Shown one piece after another: positions 34,206 through 46,824 of a DNA stretch of 64,000 nt; within the stretch, counting starts at the first letter, position 1, and each line of letters opens with the position of its first letter. This DNA comes from Diphasiastrum complanatum (Eukaryota > Streptophyta > Lycopodiopsida > Lycopodiales > Lycopodiaceae), in assembly GCA_029204225.1 (NCBI GenBank), contig CM055094.1:22628657-22692656 (forward strand), in the 5' to 3' direction. The notes under the pieces were generated by a model. That model was not told the origin of the DNA. It made no database searches and saw only the letters and a list, made by a program, of their open reading frames with translations. A program made the translations under genes and the position numbers.

Positions 34206-35738
34206 TCATCCATACATCCATCGAGCCAGATGCTCAGTAACTATATGATTTCTCAATCGTTTAGTTCTTGTATCCAAGATCTTTTTGGATTCAAGACAAG
34301 ATACACCCGATGATTCATCTAACAGGTCCAACTGATCTCCAGATCCAAGATGCTCTCCTTCACACAGACTCTTTTTGAGATGACTTACTTGAAATATGGG
34401 ATGCCCTTGTGATCCATCCAGGAGTTCCAATTGGTAAGCCAAGGATTTGATCTTTTTCAAGATCTTAAACGGTCCTCGATACCTAGGGGACAACTTATAA
34501 TTCTTCCCGATACGCATTACACTTGAATCCTTTGGGATTCTCAAATATACCCAGTCTCCCACTTGGAAGTCTCTCAATGATCTCTTCAGATTTGCATAAT
34601 GTTTGTTTCTATCCTGGGCACTTTGGACATTTTCATGTGCAATCTGTAGCATTTCCTGCATATTGTGTAGGAAATCCTCTACTTTCTGAAACTTGATCGT
34701 CCGAGTCTCAACCACGATGGGTGACCTAGGCTCAAAATCGTACATAAGCATAAATGGGCTATAACCGGTAGTTGAATGCTTATTACTATTATAGGAAAAC
34801 TTGATCAATGGAAGATACTTCTCCCAATCAGATTGTCGTTTGGAAACATATGCTCGAAGCATTTGTTCCATCATCTGATTTGTTCTTTTTGTCTGCCCAT
34901 CCATCTCAGGATGATCAAAAGAATCCAAGCTCAGCGTCGCCTCTAGTTTAGCAAATACGGCCGACCAAAAGTGACCGGTGAACTTCGAATTGCGATCACT
35001 CACAATATCACTTGGTAATCCGTAAAGCCTAAACAGGCACTCTACAAATATCTGAGCTAAATCAGAAGCCTTCGTTGTGGTCTTTACCGGAATAAACATA
35101 GCCAACTTGGTAAGATGGTCAACCACAACCCAAATTGCATCATGTTGTTTATTCGTCTGCAGTAATCCAACCACGAAATCCATGGAAATATTGTCCCATC
35201 TCTTATTAGGGATATCCAGTGGATGCAACAAACTGCCTGTCTTATGGCATTTAACTCTATTCAACTGGCATTGGTCACACTTGACCACATAAGATTCTAC
35301 AAAGGGCTTGAGTTTTGGCCAATAAAAATGCCTTCGTATCAAATCCAATGTACGATGTATGTCGGGATGTCCTGTGCATGGTGAGTCATGACATTCATAA
35401 AGAATTTTATTCTTAACAGCATCCACATCAGGCACACAAATCTTCCCTTTCTTGAACAAAAGTCCACTACAGATAGAGAAGTCATCAGTACCCTTTATAT
35501 CCTTCCCCCTAGACTGATCACCATGATTATTAGTCCTGCTTGATGAAACTGCTAGAACCCTATTCCAGATTGGTCCAAAATGTGGGTCTCTCTCATAAAG
35601 ACCTCTCAGGGAGAGATAAAAGTCTGTACTGATCTCAGTGAAGGAAAGTTCGTTCACTTCACCAATTCGACTAAGTGCATCAACCACCTGATTAGATGAG
35701 CCCTTGATATACCACACTTCAAAGTCAAATTCTTGCAT
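34206..35738 (-). pseudogene. chromovirus integrase with chromodomain-like tail
   Basis: HHCC zinc finger (GHPDIHRTLDLIRRHFYWP, then CDQCQ), catalytic core starting SMDFVVGL and VSDRNSKFTGHFW, and then DGQTKRTNQMMEQ. The third acidic residue of the D,D,E triad should be the glutamate of DGQTE but is lysine here (GAA to AAA). The C-terminal GDWVYLRIP and YRGPFKILKKI region is present. It then reads ILDTRTKRLRNHIV and LARWM before the frame breaks; the next frame reads DDDDSWD, as in group II chromodomains. It would insert element cDNA into chromatin. The open frame is long (510 codons), but the enzyme should be catalytically dead. Confidence 0.9.
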
Positions 35739-35765
35739 GAGTTCTGCCCATCTGGCCTTACGACC

Positions 35766-36152
35766 TCACAAATTATTTTGATTACAAAAATACTGTAAAG
35801 GTTGATGATCCGTATCAACCATGAATTCATTATCGTACAGGTAATGCCTCCATGATTTCAATGCATGGATCAACGCAAAAAGCTCTTTTTCCTGAGTGGT
35901 GTACTTGACTTGAGCATCGGTTAGTTTCTTACTTTCAAAGCCAACGGGCTGATCCTCCTGTAAGAGAACAGCTCCAATAGTTATATCACTCGCGTCAGTG
36001 TTAGTGACAAACGACAAATCTGGATCCGCTATCCTCAAAACTAGAGCTGAGGCAATTAGAAGCTTGAGTTTGCAAAAACTCTCATCTAATTTCTCATTCC
36101 ATCTAATAGGAGGACTTGGCCTACCTTTGCAGCTTTTCACTCCTTTCAACAT
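35766..36152 (-). pseudogene. chromovirus RNase H
   Basis: Ty3-type RNase H: FVTNTDASDITIGAVLLQE, YTTQEKELFALIHALKSWR and DTDHQPLQYF, with the catalytic Asp, Glu and Asp in place. A stop separates it from integrase (about 35763) and another from reverse transcriptase (about 36155-36215). It would degrade the RNA strand during cDNA synthesis. Confidence 0.9.
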
Positions 36153-36218
36153 ATTGTTGAGAGGTGTAGCAATCTTCGAGTATTCCTCTGCAAATATACG
36201 TTAAAACATAGTGAAATC

Positions 36219-36845
36219 TTAGAATGACTTAAGTTCACGCACCATTCTAGGATTTGGCCATTCCACTACCGTCTTTACCTTTTCTTCGGCAATCTTGATC
36301 CCAAAGGAGGTAATCTTATGACCTAGGTAAAGAATTTCCTTTTTAAAGAATTTGCACTTTGATTCTTTTGCATAAAGCTTCTCTTGTCTTAAGATACACA
36401 AGACAGTACGGAGATGCTTAGCATGCTCTTTGAGTGTTCTGCTATAGATCAGAATATCATCCAAAAACACTACTATGAACTTCCCCAAATATGGACAAAA
36501 TAAATCATTTATCATTTGTTGGAAAGCAACCGGAGCATTTGTCAAACCAAAGGGCAATACAAGAAACTCGTAGTAGCCAAACCTGGTCCTAAAACTGGTT
36601 TTAGATACATCTTCCGGATGTATCCTAATATGATGGTATCCCGTACGTAGATCAATTTTCGTGAAGTATTTAGCTCCATTCAATCGATCTATGAGATCGT
36701 CCATCTTGGGCAACGGGTATTTATTTTTACCTGTAAGTTTGTTCAGACCTTTGTAATCTACACATAGCCGAAAACTCCCATCTTTCTTACTCTTAAGAAG
36801 GACAGGTGCTCCCCATGGAGATTTACTTGGTCTTATGTGTCCCAT
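36219..36845 (-). pseudogene. chromovirus reverse transcriptase
   Basis: Complete core: [77 protein letters not shown] and [15 protein letters not shown] (YxDD box as FLDD). The tail [13 protein letters not shown] leads towards RNase H. Best-preserved part of the element. Confidence 0.92.
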
Positions 36846-37005
36846 CCTGAGATTCCCCTTCGATAGGCCTAGCCACTTCCTCCTCTTCCTTCTGACTGAA
36901 CCGATATGGTTGTTTGAAGATAGGATGGCTATTGGGCAAAAGATCTATCTTATGATGAACGACCGAATAGGTGGTAGTCCATAAGGTAGCTGCTTTGGAA
37001 AGACT

Positions 37006-37770
37006 TCACAAAACTTTTGCTTTAAATCTTGTAAAAGCTGTTGTTTCTTGATGCAAATTTTTGGTGTTAAAGCATGAAAACACATTCACATCCCCAACAT
37101 CACAGTGCATACAAGATTTCAAAAGCAAGTGAAAGAGTTCATACTCAGAATAATGAAGTTTCTCAATTAATTCAGCTGAGGAAATCATCGATGATAGAAG
37201 TACATCGGTCTCTCCAAAAATAGAGACAATCTGATCAAACTTATCTTTAAATACCATAGAATGATTTTTAAAATCTATCTCTAAAGAGTCTGATTTGCCA
37301 AAAAGCCATTCATAGCCCAAAATTACATCAGTCCGGTATAGATTCATGACATGGAAATCCAACGACTCAACATAGTCCCACATCCGAAGCTCTAAGTTCA
37401 AGACTTTGACATCCCAAATCTCATAGTCTGACCTTGAGGCAAGACGGATCACGTAACGGTGATCACTGGCCATGGTGGGCACTCGGAGCTTATGCACAAG
37501 TCGAGCATTCAAAAAATTGTGAGTACTACCTGAATCAAATAGCACATTCATGTCTTTCCCTAAAATATTGCCTCTCACACGAAACAATTCATTAGGCTTG
37601 AAAGAGAGTGCACTAAAGTTACAAGTACAGTCACATTTTTTTAACAAATTGACTTCCAATTTACCTGCCGGTAAATCCACGGTCATGAAACTTGACGACT
37701 TTGCTTTCCGTTTGGGGCACTATTTGGCATGGTGCCCAGCTTTATTGCAGAGGAAACATAGATTTTGATT
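37006..37770 (-). pseudogene. chromovirus zinc knuckle and protease
   Basis: The nucleocapsid knuckle at 37700-37770 reads CFLCNKAGHHAK-stop-C; the stop (TAG) occupies a position often held by Trp. The protease follows with NVLFDSGSTHNFLNARLV (active-site Asp-Ser-Gly) at about 37530-37560 and later DVILGYEWLF. An aspartic protease that would mature Gag-Pol. Confidence 0.85.
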
Positions 37771-38058
37771 AAGCGCTGCCAACCTTGCTTGTCTTTCGCC
37801 ACCAATTTCTTCTTATTCTTCTTCTTCTTTGACTTTTAGTACGCTTTTGCTTCCAGCTCATCAAAAAACTATTTTTTTTCGTTTGTTAGACTTTTCTTGC
37901 TTGGGTTTCGGGGCCATTTGGCTGTGCACGCTTTTTTGTGATGCAACAACTGTACTATCATAGGCTTTCGCCACATGGATAGCATCCTCTAGTGAGTTAA
38001 GGATATTTTGTTTGCATTCATTTTGATAGTCAACTGGCAGTCCGGCAATAAATTGCCA

Positions 38059-38560
38059 CTATGCTAACTTACAAACAAATAGCGGCACCTTGGCCAAAGA
38101 GTCCAAGAACTCTTGGACATAACCATCCAGTTCTTGGCTGTCCATTTTGCAGTTGATAAACCGAATATACAGCTCGAAATCGTCTATCGTGACAAAAGCT
38201 TTCCGGAATTCCGTCAGGAATTTAGCCCAAGTCACCGGTTTCGTGGAAAGTTCCCTCCACCAAGAAGAGGCTTTGCCTTCTAGAAACAATAGAACCAATG
38301 ATATTTGTTTATCCTCTGGGACGTTGTACAAGCTAAAATAGCTTGTCCAACAATTTATCCAGTCTTCAACAACTTTCGGGCGTTTTAAACTTTTTATCGC
38401 CGAAAAATATTTTCGGTTGGTAGCCCAAGTTGTTAGAGTTAATAGCTTGCAGTTGATTAAATAGATTTTGCATTTGTTTATCTCGTTGTTTATTGCTCTG
38501 ATGAAGTTCTAAAACTGCCTTGCTTAAGGTTTGCAACAGTTTTTCTGAGTCTAGGGTGTT
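38059..38560 (-). pseudogene. chromovirus gag, main part
   Basis: Ty3 gag core: LEGKASSWWRELSTKPVTWA, KFLTEFRKAFV and DSQELDGYVQEF. Upstream, on the minus strand, the frame can be followed with lesions through LLQTLSKAVLELHQSNKQRD to 38560, where the nested LTR element begins. Its N-terminal part resumes at 43588. Confidence 0.8.
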
Positions 38561-39384
38561 TGTGAAAAATGCAGAAATAAGTTTGGTAGAGGCAAAAAAT
38601 CATGTATATAGGATGATTACACATGTGTGGAGCCTGTTTCCACGTGTTAAAATAGTGTACTTGTCATGTACCATAATCATATAGGTTGTACATATGATTT
38701 AATTCAACTTCTAGTGGCTAAAAAGGCCAAAAACTAGTTTTCTAAACATATGACACATGGCATCAATCTATTGATTGCATGAGCCACATCCTTTGGTTAG
38801 GTGTCATATCCCATGTGTAGAGGGCAGCTCACATGTGTGGAATAAGCTGAAGTAGGCAAATTTTGACTTCTAAAAGATTTCCAAGTAGATCTCCATATAG
38901 AAAGAAAATGGACCAAAAGTGCTCAAAATAGAAGGTTTTGTCCAAGTGTCAATTTTGCATGATGAATCATCATATGACAATGCACCTTCACACATGTGGG
39001 ATCATAGGAATGATCAGTACCATGAGCTCCCACTTATTGTATATATAGAGCCACATTTGGCCATAATCAATGTGAGACACCAATCTTGGTTTTGGAAGCA
39101 ATTTTGAGTGATTCTCTCCATTTGTCTACATTTGTTTTGATTGTTTTGAGGTTCTATCAATGTGTACTTGATTTTCAGGTTGGAGTCCGTACTCAGACAA
39201 TGTTTCACATGTGTGAAACCAAAAAGTACACTTACCTTCAATCAATGATTGTTCTTGTTAGGATTTTGTGTCTAGAATTGATCTAGATTGATCTTAATCT
39301 GAAGTAGATTGATAGATCAAGTAATCTGACAACCAATCCCTCTTGAGGATCAGATTAGGATCCACTCTTGGTCCTTTTTCCACA
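38561..39384 (+). mobile_element. 5' LTR of the non-autonomous element
   Basis: 824 bp, pairing with 42762-43587. It contains four CACATGTG-type palindromes (about 38620, 38830, 38990 and 39206). Confidence 0.93.
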
Positions 39385-39396
39385 TGGTATCAGAGC
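39385..39396 (+). other. primer-binding site of the non-autonomous element
   Basis: TGGTATCAGAGC directly after the 5' LTR. Confidence 0.93.
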
Positions 39397-40981
39397 CTAG
39401 TACAAGAGGTGTTGTTGAAATTGATAGGGTCAATCCAAATCAAAGCCAAAATTAGTAGTTTTTTGGAAACTAGTCAAATTTTGTGTAGCGAGTTGGATTT
39501 GATAGATATTCTCAAAATTTTTGGACCAGAACTTGTTATGGGTTGTAGGAATCCTTTTCACACGTGTGAGGCCATACATCTTCAGTTTTGTCTGAGAAAT
39601 TTTAAATATTTGTATAATTTGACTCACACACCCAATTTGAGAGAATTTTGGTGCAAAATCAAGCATTTTCTATAGAGAATCTAATCTCTTCATTAGTTCT
39701 TGGACTAGATCAGCCAAGAAACTAAATTTGAAGCTTGAACTAGGTGCATTAATTGATTATCTCTGATTTTTTGAGTGCATGTTGAAGTTGAGAGAGATTT
39801 TGCCAAAAATCATAGATTAAGGAGTGATATGCAAGGTGAGAGGTTGAAATCCATTGTACCATCACTCTAGATTTGTTCAAGAGTGATAGGGTCAAGTTTA
39901 GAAGCATCAATCTGCTAGAAAACATCTTTGGATCTGTCCTCCAAGTGAAACCTTTGAGAGTTTCTAGTGCATATAGAGCATCTATGCAAATCTTTTGTAG
40001 AATTTGACATAGATTCGCTTAAATTGAGAGTTCTAGAAAAAAGATTGAGATCCAAGTCACATTATTCAATCCTACTCAATATGTTTGAGTGTCTGTGAGG
40101 TTTGAAATAAGTCATTAAGGCGTTTATGGCAAATGTGTAGAGAGAGATCCAATTTTCTAAGAGTTCCTTCCTTTGTAGAGGGCAAGATCTAGAAGCTCAT
40201 TTTGTGTTTGGTGGAGAGTTTGTCTTCTCCTATGTGATCAAATCTTTCTAAGTGGCATTAGATTTTTGAAGCACAATATCTTAGTGAGAAAAATCACAAC
40301 TTTTGATTTTGAATTTCATTCCAAGTCTTAAAAGGTAGAGTAATTGGTGGAATCCAATAGGAGTGATTGAATTCAATTTGTTGAGCAAAAATTGACATAG
40401 TATGTACAAAACTCAAATTATTTCTATTCAACTTTCTTTGTGAGAGTGTGAGGGTCAATTTGTGATTCCATTGGATGTCTAGAATGAGGAGGTCCATATT
40501 TGAGTATTCATGCATGGTTGAGATCTTTGTGAATCTCTAGTTGTCTAAATTTTTAAGCTTTGTGAAAAATTGGTGGTATAGTTTGTTTTCAAATCAAATC
40601 AAATTCATTCTAAATCTCAAGAGTGAGATTATTTGGGTCAAGAGTGAGTCCAAAAGAAGTGATTAAGTTTGATTTTCATGTGTTTGAAACAAAACCCATC
40701 TTTTGTTCAAGAATCTCAAGTATTGAGAGAACTAGTCAAGTGAAAAGGAAAATCTAGGTGTCAAATCTTTTCATATCCATTTCAACTCTTTTAAAAAAAA
40801 AGAGTCATTGGTATTTGATGATTCCAATAGGTGATTGAATCTGATTTCTTTTGTGATTTGATTCAAAGATTGTGTGCTTTTGTCTTACTGATCAAGGCAA
40901 AGTTTCCAAGTAACTAGTCATTAGTGTGAAGATTGATTCTTAGGTTTGTGAGCTAGATCTTTTGTAGATCATTCTAGATTA

Positions 40982-41278
40982 TTGAAGATGTTCAAATCTA
41001 GTCTCTTGAAAGTCACAAATTACATTTGTAGAATCATATCACAGATTTTTATTCACATGGCATCAATAGGTGGCATCCTATTGAAGGAAAGAAAGGATCC
41101 TAAGTGCAACCTTTGTGGCAAGGGAGGATATATTTTCTCAAGATGCTACAAAAAGAAGACCAATCCATCCAAGGAGAACCAAAGCAAGGGGACCAAGGTG
41201 AAGGATGGAGCTTCAAGTATGCAAATACAAGAAGGACAAGTCCAAGGAAAGGTGTTTCCTTTGCGGAAAGGTGAATGA
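40982..41278 (+). pseudogene. zinc-knuckle-bearing gag remnant
   Basis: Frame containing CNLCGKGGYIFSRC, a CCHC knuckle whose histidine is replaced by tyrosine (CAT to TAT would do it), followed by a Lys-rich tail. It overlaps the start of the 477-codon ORF in another frame. That ORF opens with a second cysteine pair (CFLCGK), so the original gag was probably continuous through a frameshift near 41200. Confidence 0.55.
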
Positions 41279-42638
41279 GGCTTGGAGTCTCACAAGGACT
41301 TGCAAGATTTGTCTTCAAGAGTCCATCACAACACATGTCAAATCTTTTGAAATTTTTCATTTGGAGGTGCATTGTTTGGTTCAAGATGCAAAGATATATG
41401 TCACTTTCATGAAAGTAACTTGGATTTATTTCATGTCCTTGGAGAGTAGTTTGCTTGGAACTTTGGACAAGTTCAAACTTATTGTTATTATCCAGGAAAA
41501 ATCAATCTTAAAGTCAAGTTGTAAACTTCTTATGAGAATAAGTGAAGCATCCAAAGTGGACACTTATATCCATAAGCAAGTAGTTAGCCTTATTGGGATG
41601 GAAATACCTTTTGATTTCAATATTGGAAAAATCATGCCAAATTGTGGTGATTTTTGGACTTATGTTTCTAGCATAAGTAATCTTGATAATCATAGGAAGT
41701 GCATATTGAATGGTCATACTTGTTGTGATCATTATGAGACATGGAGGTCTCAGATTTCCATCAAGAAGGAGCACCATGAAGAGGATCTTAAGGAGTCATC
41801 TCAAGGTTCAAATGTGCCAAGGATTGAGGAGGAGAATCCTTCTCAAGGTTCAAGTGTGCCAAGGATTGAGGAGGAGAGACCTTCTCAAGTTGAGATTCCA
41901 AAAAGAAACTCAAGAAACATGGTTGAGCCCATGTGGCTCACATTTCAAGGGAAAGAGGAGCGTATCTCATGTGGTATACATCTCATACTTACTTCTCTTA
42001 TGTCATTTGATAAATCGATTTGCTTTAGTGAGATCAATGCATCTCAAAATTGGAGTAAAGACATACTAGTTGAGTATGAAGTCTCTCTTGAGAACATAGA
42101 TGATGTTCTTAAAAGGTTGAAATTGATTTTAAATCAATTAGAAAGCAAATGGTTATTTCATCAAATGTATGCTCTTGAGTCATGCAAGAGCAAAAGTGAT
42201 TTGTTCACTCATAGTTTGAAAATTTGTATTGAGGCAAATTGTAAACTCTTTATGAGAGTAAGTGAATCATCTTCTAAAGACACTTATCTCCATAATGAAG
42301 TATTTAGACTCATTGGATCTGAGATTAGCATGGTAAACAAGTATGAAGATATGATGCAAACACTTTGTTATTATACCATGCATAGTCTTGCCAATTTGGA
42401 TGAGTCTAATTCTCTAGATCATGGTAACATGATGTTAGATCTTTGTGATCCTAATAAATCAAAAAGAAATCTTTATTTTCTCATGGAGGACGATGCACAT
42501 GAAGAAGGAGAAAGCCTCAAGGTCAAGCATCTACATGAAATTTGGAAGGGATCAATTTGGGAGGTGCTAGGATGGTGCAAAGCTCTCAAGTTCATCAAAG
42601 ATGTCAATATCAAAGAAGCACTATCATGGATATGGTGA
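41205..42638 (+). CDS. unknown 477-codon ORF of the non-autonomous LTR element
   Basis: ATG at 41205, stop at 42636-42638. I do not recognise this protein. Visible features: an N-terminal CFLCGK cysteine pair; an internal tandem motif (VPRIEEE, two copies near residues 208-228); and a longer internal duplication in which KLLMRISEAS, DTYIHKQVVSLIG (41520-41610) matches KLFMRVSESS, DTYLHNEVFRLIG (42240-42330). The composition is Ser-, Lys- and Glu-rich with no membrane segment. No reverse transcriptase, protease or integrase motif is present. It ends about 120 bp before the 3' LTR. It is the only long open frame in the element and is free of stops, unlike neighbouring TEs. It could be an extended gag product or a captured host sequence. 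Confidence 0.6.
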   Translation: MELQVCKYKKDKSKERCFLCGKVNEAWSLTRTCKICLQESITTHVKSFEIFHLEVHCLVQDAKIYVTFMKVTWIYFMSLESSLLGTLDKFKLIVIIQEKSILKSSCKLLMRISEASKVDTYIHKQVVSLIGMEIPFDFNIGKIMPNCGDFWTYVSSISNLDNHRKCILNGHTCCDHYETWRSQISIKKEHHEEDLKESSQGSNVPRIEEENPSQGSSVPRIEEERPSQVEIPKRNSRNMVEPMWLTFQGKEERISCGIHLILTSLMSFDKSICFSEINASQNWSKDILVEYEVSLENIDDVLKRLKLILNQLESKWLFHQMYALESCKSKSDLFTHSLKICIEANCKLFMRVSESSSKDTYLHNEVFRLIGSEISMVNKYEDMMQTLCYYTMHSLANLDESNSLDHGNMMLDLCDPNKSKRNLYFLMEDDAHEEGESLKVKHLHEIWKGSIWEVLGWCKALKFIKDVNIKEALSWIW

Positions 42639-42761
42639 TTTCAGATCAACATGAAGCTCATTGGCTGATCTTCACACCTTTTGAACCAGCAAAGACCAAT
42701 TCAGTCCATGGAGTCAAGTTCAAGATCATCATGTTTTCCATCAAGCTAGATTTTTGAGGAG

Positions 42762-43587
42762 TGTGAAAAATGCAAAAATAAGCTTGGTAGAGGCAAAAAA
42801 ATCATGTGTATAGGATGATTACACATGTGTGGAGCCTGTTCTCACATGTTAAAATAGTGTACTTGTCATGTACCATAATCATATAGGTTGTACATATGAT
42901 TTAATTCAAGTTCTAGTGGCTAAAAATGCCAAAAACTAGTTTTCTAGACATATGACACATGGCATCAATCTATTGATTGCATGAGCCACATCCTTTGGTT
43001 AGGTGTCATATCCCATGTGTAGAGGACAGCTCACATGTGTGGAATAAGCTGAAGTAGGCAAATTTTGACTTCTAGAAGATTTCCAAGTAGATCTCCATAT
43101 TAAAAGAAAAATGGACCAAAAGTGCTCAAAATAGAAGGTTTTGTCCAAATGTTAGTTTTGCATGATGAATCATCATATGACAATGCACCTTCACACATGT
43201 GGGATCATAGGAATGATCAGTACCACGAGCTCTCACTTATTGTATATATAGAGCCACATTTGGCCATAATCAATGTGAGACACCAATCTTGGTTTTGGAA
43301 GCAATTTTGAGTGATTCTCTCCATTTGTCTACATTTGTTTTGAGGTTCTATCAATGTGTACTTGATTTTCAGGTTGGAGTCTGTATTCAGACAGTTTTTC
43401 ACACATGTGAAACCAAAAAGTACACTTACCTTCAATTAATGATTGTTCTTGTTAGGATTTTGTGTCTAGAATTGATCTAGATTGATCTTAATCTGAAGTA
43501 GATTGATAGATCAAGTAATCTGACAACCAATCCCTCTTGAGGATCAGATTAGGATCCACTCTTGGTCCTTTTTGTACTTTTTCCACA
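42762..43587 (+). mobile_element. 3' LTR of the non-autonomous element
   Basis: 826 bp, nearly identical to the 5' LTR, with an extra TGTACTTTT near its 3' end. Followed by GTGTC. Confidence 0.93.
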
Positions 43588-43700
43588 GTGTCATCACTGC
43601 CGGGTGAGGCCGGCTGAATCTCCATATTTCCCTCATCACTTCCTAGTGATGCCGGGTGAATCTCGTGCCACCCACCCCCAGAATCATCATCAGCACCATT
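43588..43700 (-). pseudogene. chromovirus gag, N-terminal piece
   Basis: The minus-strand frame GADDDSGGGWHEIHPAS, then IQPASPGSDD, continues across the insertion into TLDSEKLLQTLSKA at 38560, showing that the nested element split one gene. A TAG four codons upstream (possible CAG to TAG) obscures the start codon. Confidence 0.75.
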
Positions 43701-44845
<1,145 letters not shown>

Positions 44846-45744
44846 CAGATTAGGGGGGGATGATGGTGGCAGATTCCAAGGAATCTCCAAGATGCCAAGC
44901 TGAGCTATATGAAGAGCACCTCTCACCCTAGACCAAGGAGGTCTCAGAAGGAAGAGAAGAGGTAGAGGATGAAAGCCGAGCATGAGAGGTGAGAAATACT
45001 AGTTAGGTATATAGTTCTACGTTATGTGAGCCTCATGGTGAATCCCAGAGAAGGAATGACCATATAGGAGCTAGTATCATTTCTAGACATTGTAATAAAA
45101 TGTAGACCCCTCTTAATTAAATTAGACTAAGACACCTTTTGATGGTGACCTCTAGTGGAAGGGCTAATTCCACTTGGAGTTTGTAGATTAGTGTCCACTT
45201 AGGCTCCACATGGGCAACCTCTTGGTCTATTTAAGAGACCCCCTCTCTTGTGAGGGAGCTTTTACTTGTAATGTCATTTGCTCTTGTTGAAGATCCTCCA
45301 CAACTTCTTGGCATTCTTGAAGTTCCTTGTTCATGATAGCTTTCTTGAGTGATTCTTTTATGAACATGCACTTCCAGTTTTTGAATGTCATTGTGAATTA
45401 GTTGTGGAATAGATTAATTTCCTATTTTCTCTCATTCTTGCGATGTGGATTAGAGTAGAATAGATTTCTTGTTCTTGTTTAATGTAGTTTTAGCATTCAA
45501 GTAAACTAAACAGGCTGAGATTGTGGTGTAGATCTTGCATATTATTGACATCTCAGTTCTTGATGCTCTTGGGCTATCCAAGAATCAAGAGATGGGTGTT
45601 TCTTGATCTTTGGATTGTTATTATGCTGATAGATGATTAGTTTCTTGTTTCTTGTTTAGTTTTGTAGATCAATCTAAACATCTTGTTTGTTTTCTAACGA
45701 GTGAACAGAGAAATATCACCTTTCTAATATAACATAAACAATTT
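44846..45744. other. gene-free stretch, LTR-like promoter features
   Basis: No ORF. A TATA-like CTATTTAAGAG (about 45219) followed by a short palindromic CCCCTCTCTTGTGAGGG resembles an LTR core promoter, but no repeat partner is visible in the window. It immediately precedes Gypsy-2. Confidence 0.3.
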
Positions 45745-46743
45745 AGTCGAGAGATAGCAAATGGAGGTTCAGGAGTCAATATGATCTCAACAAAGCTATG
45801 TGCTAAATGGGGCCTTACAAGGATGAAACCTGCAAATTTTGCAATCAAGTTAGCTGATCAGTAGACTATAGTTTGTCCTAAAGGCATAGCAGAAAACATA
45901 CCAGTAAAAATTGTGGGAATCCAGTTTGTCATTACTTTTGTAGTAATGGACTTACCGGAAGCACCATCAGTTTATTGCATTCTATTGGGACGTCCATGGT
46001 TACGAGTTGCGCAAGTAATTCATAATCGGAAAACATGAAATATTACATTTGAGAATCGCGAACGAGCACCTAAAGTTGATCCATTGACATGGACAATTAA
46101 GCTAGTAGTCCAGAAAGGGGATGATGATTCATCAACAACGAATCATACTTGTGACCGACCAGTGAAAGCTTTGGGAGTTCATTATGACTCTTAAATAGAT
46201 AATGTGAATTGGAATCAAGATCTTGCAACTGTGGATTGTACAGTAGGATATATGTGTCAACGAAATGACAATCCAAAGTTGAGCAAGATTCCTATGCCTG
46301 ATCGAACCTTGGATATGCCCATTACATTCCCAGTAAATATGATGAATATAACATGGATATCAACCGATCCAATTCCAAATCCTATTGAAGATGATCTCAT
46401 TCATGTTAGTCATGTCTTATCTTATGACAAAAATGCTGAACTTACTGATGAGCAGATTCAAAATCATATGGATCCTACAAGGTTTGGAGTTCGTAATATT
46501 TTTGATGAACCAACAATACAATCACCAAAAGTAGTTATATTGAAGGAAGGGAAGAATACAGGACCAATGACTAAAAAACAAGCCAAACAACATTATAACA
46601 CGGTTCTGAAATGGAAAAATCCATCACGAGATGCAGTTTTGACAGTTGATCCAAAAGTTGTACCATCTTTATTGGATAAGAGAAAAGAGAAGCTTGAAGA
46701 TGATTCATCAAGCCAGAGTTCCAAGAAGTCCTCGTCTCCTTGA
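45745..46743 (+). pseudogene. Gypsy-2 protease and linker
   Basis: GGSGVNMIS, FAIKLADQ, FVITFVVMDLPEAPS and LLGRPWLRVAQVIHN reproduce the Gypsy-1 protease order. TAG and TAA codons occur at about 45862 and 46194. From 46204 an open linker frame of about 179 codons ends in a Lys/Ser-rich tail. The 5' gag region is missing. Confidence 0.75.
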
Positions 46744-46824
46744 AAGACTTTGTTTAAGAAATCTAAACACAAATCAAAGATTAATCCCTTTGAATAAGAG
46801 AAAGAAGATGAAGTTCATCAAGAT

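Larger units (their letters stand above)
38561..43587 (+). mobile_element. non-autonomous LTR element with unknown 477-codon ORF
   Basis: LTRs 38561-39384 and 42762-43587 (TGTGAAAAATGC to TTTTTCCACA) are nearly identical, differing mainly by one short deletion and one short insertion. A perfect primer site TGGTATCAGAGC (39385-39396) and a purine tract ending GAGGAG (42756-42761) complete the structure. The target duplication is GTGTT/GTGTC with one mismatch. About 1.6 kb of AT-rich DNA without ORFs follows the primer site, then zinc-knuckle remnants and a 477-codon ORF. No protease, reverse transcriptase or integrase is present, so movement must depend on other elements. Inserted in the chromovirus gag. 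Confidence 0.9.
34049..43700 (-). mobile_element. Chromovirus (Ty3/Gypsy) on minus strand, split by a nested LTR element
   Basis: Reading on the minus strand: gag 5' end (43588-43700), interruption by the LTR element 38561-43587, rest of gag, zinc knuckle, protease, reverse transcriptase, RNase H, integrase and a chromodomain-like end, then a purine tract (34118-34132) and the first 69 bp of a 3' LTR (34049-34117). The domain order protease, reverse transcriptase, RNase H, integrase marks Ty3/Gypsy, and the C-terminal motif marks the chromovirus branch. Multiple stops and a lost integrase glutamate make it inactive. An LTR of the same family is at 53721-54218. Confidence 0.85.

Noticed and set aside
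41100..41384. Minus-strand 94-codon frame opposite the 477-codon ORF
   Set aside because: Shadow of the plus-strand frame, without independent features.
45219..45262. Inverted word CCCCTCTCTTGTGAGGG read as a terminator or riboswitch
   Set aside because: Nuclear plant DNA; a short palindrome after a TATA-like box is more simply part of an LTR promoter.
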